Shown here one piece after another: positions 61,176-63,593 of a DNA stretch of 63,593 nt (positions are counted from its first letter, which is position 1; every line of letters begins with the position of its first letter). A program made the translations under genes and the position numbers. This DNA comes from VFJL01 sp043721435. GTDB lineage: Bacteria; Pseudomonadota; Gammaproteobacteria; Burkholderiales; Nitrosomonadaceae. The notes under the pieces were generated by a model. The model was not told the origin of the DNA. It ran no database searches and saw only the letters and a program-made list of their open reading frames with translations. Location of the stretch: positions 1-63,593 of the forward strand of contig JAYSQR010000050.1 of the NCBI GenBank assembly GCA_043721435.1, read 5' to 3'.

Positions 61176-61338
61176 CTGATCTGACCAGCGTGATCGAGGA
61201 TGATGGCGCGCACGCTGCTCATGCCGCCACTGAGGGCGAGGATATAGGACATGCAGTTAAGGCTGTGGGCAGATTCAGATCAGGCTGACGAGCAGGTTCT
61301 GTCAGGTAACAAAAGGCGGTCTATTATGCCGTGAAAAG
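61176..61338 (-). pseudogene. Duplicated glpK start region
   Basis: About 160 bases match the 5' end of glpK and its leader (59251-59390) with many substitutions. On the minus strand, from the ATG at 61252, it reads MSYILALSGGMSSVRAIILD then HAGQI, against MPYILALDAGTTSVRAIIFD in glpK, and then runs into the transposase remnant. Shared leader: AGGTTCTGTCA, GTAACAAAAGG and TATTATGCCGT. It is a decayed partial duplicate, not a gene. Confidence 0.85.
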
Positions 61339-61577
61339 ACTTGGCAGATCCCGCACTTTCTAGCCAGACAGGAGAATGCCAAGAAGTGGCCCCCGGGACC
61401 CCGGGATCTGGAGAGGTTGATAAATGATAGCATGGTTCACTTTTACTCGTGCTGAGTATGGAATTGACAGGAGCAGGCAAATGCGAAGCACAACAAGGAA
61501 TCACGCGGCGGGATTCAAGGCTAACGAGAGCATCAACTTGCTTGAAGGCAAGGCAGGACCGGCGAGGGGCGAGATGA

Positions 61578-61853
61578 TTGAACCGCGCCGTCAGCCAACT
61601 GCGCCAGTTGCGCATGCGCTTTGCCCCGGCCTGGCTGTCGTTCCTGCCGTTCACGTGGGGTGACTACTGGGTGATCGATCTTGCGCCTGATTACAGTTGG
61701 GTTCTGGTGGGCGCCCCGAGCCGCAAGTATTTGTGGATACTTGCGCGCACACCAACGTTAGAGGCTGCCACGACGACACACTTGAAAGATAAGAGTCGAT
61801 CGTTGGGCTTCGCCGTTGAAAACATGATTGACGTGGAGAACACACCCAACTAA
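61578..61853 (+). pseudogene. Truncated lipocalin (Blc-like) remnant
   Basis: The 91-codon frame contains LRMRFAPAWLSFLPFTWGDY, WVIDLAPDYSWVLVGAPSRK, YLWILARTPTLEAATTTHL, which is the C-terminal half of bacterial lipocalins (Blc). The N-terminal half, with the lipoprotein signal and GxW motif, is absent upstream. Blc-type lipocalins are outer-membrane lipoproteins that bind lipids. Without its start it is most likely non-functional. The 239 bases before it (61339-61577) contain a CCCGGG-A-CCCCGGG hairpin and nothing else I recognise. Confidence 0.75.
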
Positions 61854-62256
61854 GAAATCTCTGATCAAACCCAAATTGGTACTGACCGTTAGAAATAAAT
61901 TGACTTGACCAGGTACGTAGCATAACGCAGCTCCGCCTCTGGCTAAGCGCGCTTTAACGCGAACTTCCGTTACCGACACTTTACGGACATCCACCACAAC
62001 TCGCGATGGTCGTCTCCCAACAACATTGCAGTCATTTGAACCAAACCTCATGCGGCGGTTTTTCTGCAACCAAACTATTCTCATAAACAGAACAGTCTAT
62101 CTGGCCAATTTATTTAACCAACGTAACACGGCCTTGTCGGATTGAGGTGAGCAAAGCGAACCCCAACAGCTCCGGCAAATTACATGTACGATGCCTTGAC
62201 GTGCGGTGTTGTTAGGGTTCCCCCGCCACCCTAACCTGCGGTATTGCGGGGCGCGG
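61854..62256. other. Gap without a recognised gene
   Basis: About 400 bases between the lipocalin remnant and the in-frame end of the HEPN-like gene. I see only short overlapping frames on both strands and no family I recognise. Given the surroundings it is probably debris. Confidence 0.4.
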
Positions 62257-62343
62257 TCATCCCTCGAAGAAAATCCGATCCGATGCCTCAACTGACTCTC
62301 TAAGCTGTCTGATTGGGTACTTAGGCGAGTAACAGTCAATATA

Positions 62344-63555
62344 TTAGTTGCTGGCACCAGTCATGCTGATAACGATTCGATGAAAAATGTTCCTGAGCAA
62401 ATGAGTGTCCCGTATCAAGTCATGAAAATCACCGCTTTCCGTTATGTTGCCATGCGCAGAGTCGTTTCGTCTTTGCCAGGCACTCGTTTCTTTGACTCCC
62501 ATGTCAAGTGTCAGACTTGCAAAGAATCGTTCATTTCGTATCTGTTGCGATGGATTATTCAAATCCGCAGCCTTCTTTCGCAACGCCTCTTTTTCCGCAT
62601 CTGAAAGGATCATGGCCTCAACAATTTTTAGAAACTCTTCTCTTAAATAAGCTGCTTTTTTCGAGTCTAAGAGGTTGGTCTTGTACTGAGGTCTGTCCAG
62701 TTTTCCATAAGCCGAACGAAGCGCCTCGATTCCCGCACCTAACTGAACGGATCTGGCGTGCGTGGGTGAGCATACGGCATGCCAATAAATCCAGCTGACA
62801 TGATGAAAGTTAATTTCGTCGAAGTGTGCGAAGAGAGCGTTCACCGTTTTAGAAAACACGTTTGGATCGATAATCCTCGGGTGTCTGCTGCCCACTGGCG
62901 CTGGTGGCAGCGCAGGCAACAAATAAATACTCTCATCAATGATATTGGGGGTTACCGCCTTGAACCCAATAAATTCAAACTCTTTCGAAAGCAACGTGTA
63001 ACCAAGGTAGAGCATCGGCAAGCCGAAAGCGAACGACAGGCATTCGCGAATTTTTCTGCGGATTTCTTCCGAAGGGAATTTTTTATACAGCACGAAGCCA
63101 AGGCCGCTTGGCCGTTCCCTTTTATGGTTTTGAGCAGGCGCGATGTAAATCTCATTGCCAGCAATGTTCAGCCATAGGCAGCTCCTCATCGTCGAGCTTG
63201 CTTCCTTTGCGTGTTGTCTCAGCGGTTCGTCTCCTCCGCTGAGTATTCTGGTTGCGGTCGTCTCCACATTTTCTTCCAGCATGTGTGGCCAGAAATATAG
63301 GTATGTGTCTACATTGTCGACCCATTCAATTAATTGATGTACCCGCTCAACATCATCCGGAACAGCCTCGAGCGAATCAACCCACGCTTTTTCTGTTGTT
63401 TCATAGGCCCTGGTAACGGGATTTGAACGACGGTTTTTGTCAAACGGCCACACCCCCTTGGCAACCACGGTCATATCGGAACTGGACAGAGTGACACTAG
63501 TATCTAAACACATAAATAACGAATCATATATTATACTGTCGCATACCCACCCCAT
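62344..63555 (-). CDS. HEPN-like protein of unknown function, possibly prematurely stopped
   Basis: 403 residues as written (an inner ATG at codon 28, MTVVAKGVW, may be the start). The C-terminal domain has QLGAGIEALRSAYGKLD and an Rx4H motif RNDSAH at residues 363-368 followed by GN, then RDTHLLRNIFHRIVI, the pattern of HEPN RNase-like domains, including ApeA-type proteins. The middle (HVSWIYWHAVCSPTHARSVQ) also fits that group. The TAA at 62344 is followed in frame by 28 more codons (YIDCYSPKYPIRQLRESVEA) to a TGA at 62257, so a nonsense change near the C-terminus is likely. A defence role is possible but unproven. Confidence 0.6.
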   Translation of the reverse strand: MGWVCDSIIYDSLFMCLDTSVTLSSSDMTVVAKGVWPFDKNRRSNPVTRAYETTEKAWVDSLEAVPDDVERVHQLIEWVDNVDTYLYFWPHMLEENVETTATRILSGGDEPLRQHAKEASSTMRSCLWLNIAGNEIYIAPAQNHKRERPSGLGFVLYKKFPSEEIRRKIRECLSFAFGLPMLYLGYTLLSKEFEFIGFKAVTPNIIDESIYLLPALPPAPVGSRHPRIIDPNVFSKTVNALFAHFDEINFHHVSWIYWHAVCSPTHARSVQLGAGIEALRSAYGKLDRPQYKTNLLDSKKAAYLREEFLKIVEAMILSDAEKEALRKKAADLNNPSQQIRNERFFASLTLDMGVKETSAWQRRNDSAHGNITESGDFHDLIRDTHLLRNIFHRIVISMTGASN

Positions 63556-63593
63556 GATGAGGAGCCTGCCATGCGACAGACGGAACTGTATCT

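Overview
The window is almost entirely one large flagellar and motility locus from a Gram-negative bacterium, followed by about 9 kb of accessory DNA. FlhDC, an E. coli-type H+ motor (MotA/MotB), CheZ, FlgA/FlgH/FlgI (P and L rings), and FlhF/FlhG point to a proteobacterium. The betaproteobacterial style of the FlaG-FliD-FliS-FliT cluster and of FleS/FleR next to fliE/fliF suggests a betaproteobacterium, perhaps of the Nitrosomonadales. That placement is inferred from gene content only.

Layout. 1-7183 (+): end of flagellin, then flaG, fliD, fliS, two tandem fliT-like chaperone genes, a second fliK-like gene and a stand-alone FlhB-C-terminal-like gene. 7184-11143 (-): ycgR, fliE, and the sigma54-type two-component pair fleR/fleS. 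11577-23140 (+): fliFGHIJ, fliK, fliLMNOPQR. 23276-26278 (+): a 1000-residue protein of unknown function made of a continuous 14-residue repeat with one membrane segment. 26313-38438 (-): lipoprotein, flgL, K, J, I, H, G, F, E, D, C, B. 38879-40532 (+): flgA, flgM, flgN. 40663-53767 (-): fliA, flhG, flhF, flhA, flhB, cheZ, cheY, an HDOD protein, a membrane methyltransferase-like protein, motB, motA, flhC, flhD. 54346-63555: DsrE-like protein, a broken SRAP gene, two small unknowns, a Sel1 protein, glpK, and a zone of gene debris (hsdR, transposase, duplicated glpK start, lipocalin) around an unknown membrane protein and a HEPN-like protein.

How it works together. The window holds nearly a full flagellum: export gate (FlhA, FlhB, FliP, FliQ, FliR, FliO), ATPase complex (FliH, FliI, FliJ), MS/C ring (FliF, FliG, FliM, FliN), rod, rings, hook, junction, cap, filament chaperones and stator. 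Regulation seems layered: FlhDC, the FleS/FleR sigma54 pair, and FliA with its anti-sigma factor FlgM. I read sigma54-type -24/-12 elements upstream of fliD, fliK, flgB and possibly flgJ, and a clear FliA-type promoter before flgM. FlhDC and FleSR-type control are usually found in different bacteria, so the combination is notable.

The most unusual item is the 1000-residue repeat protein. Also notable are an 11-C tract inside fliH, internal duplications in FliD and both FliK proteins, and very long FliD and FlgK. No tRNA, rRNA, CRISPR array or intact insertion sequence was recognised.
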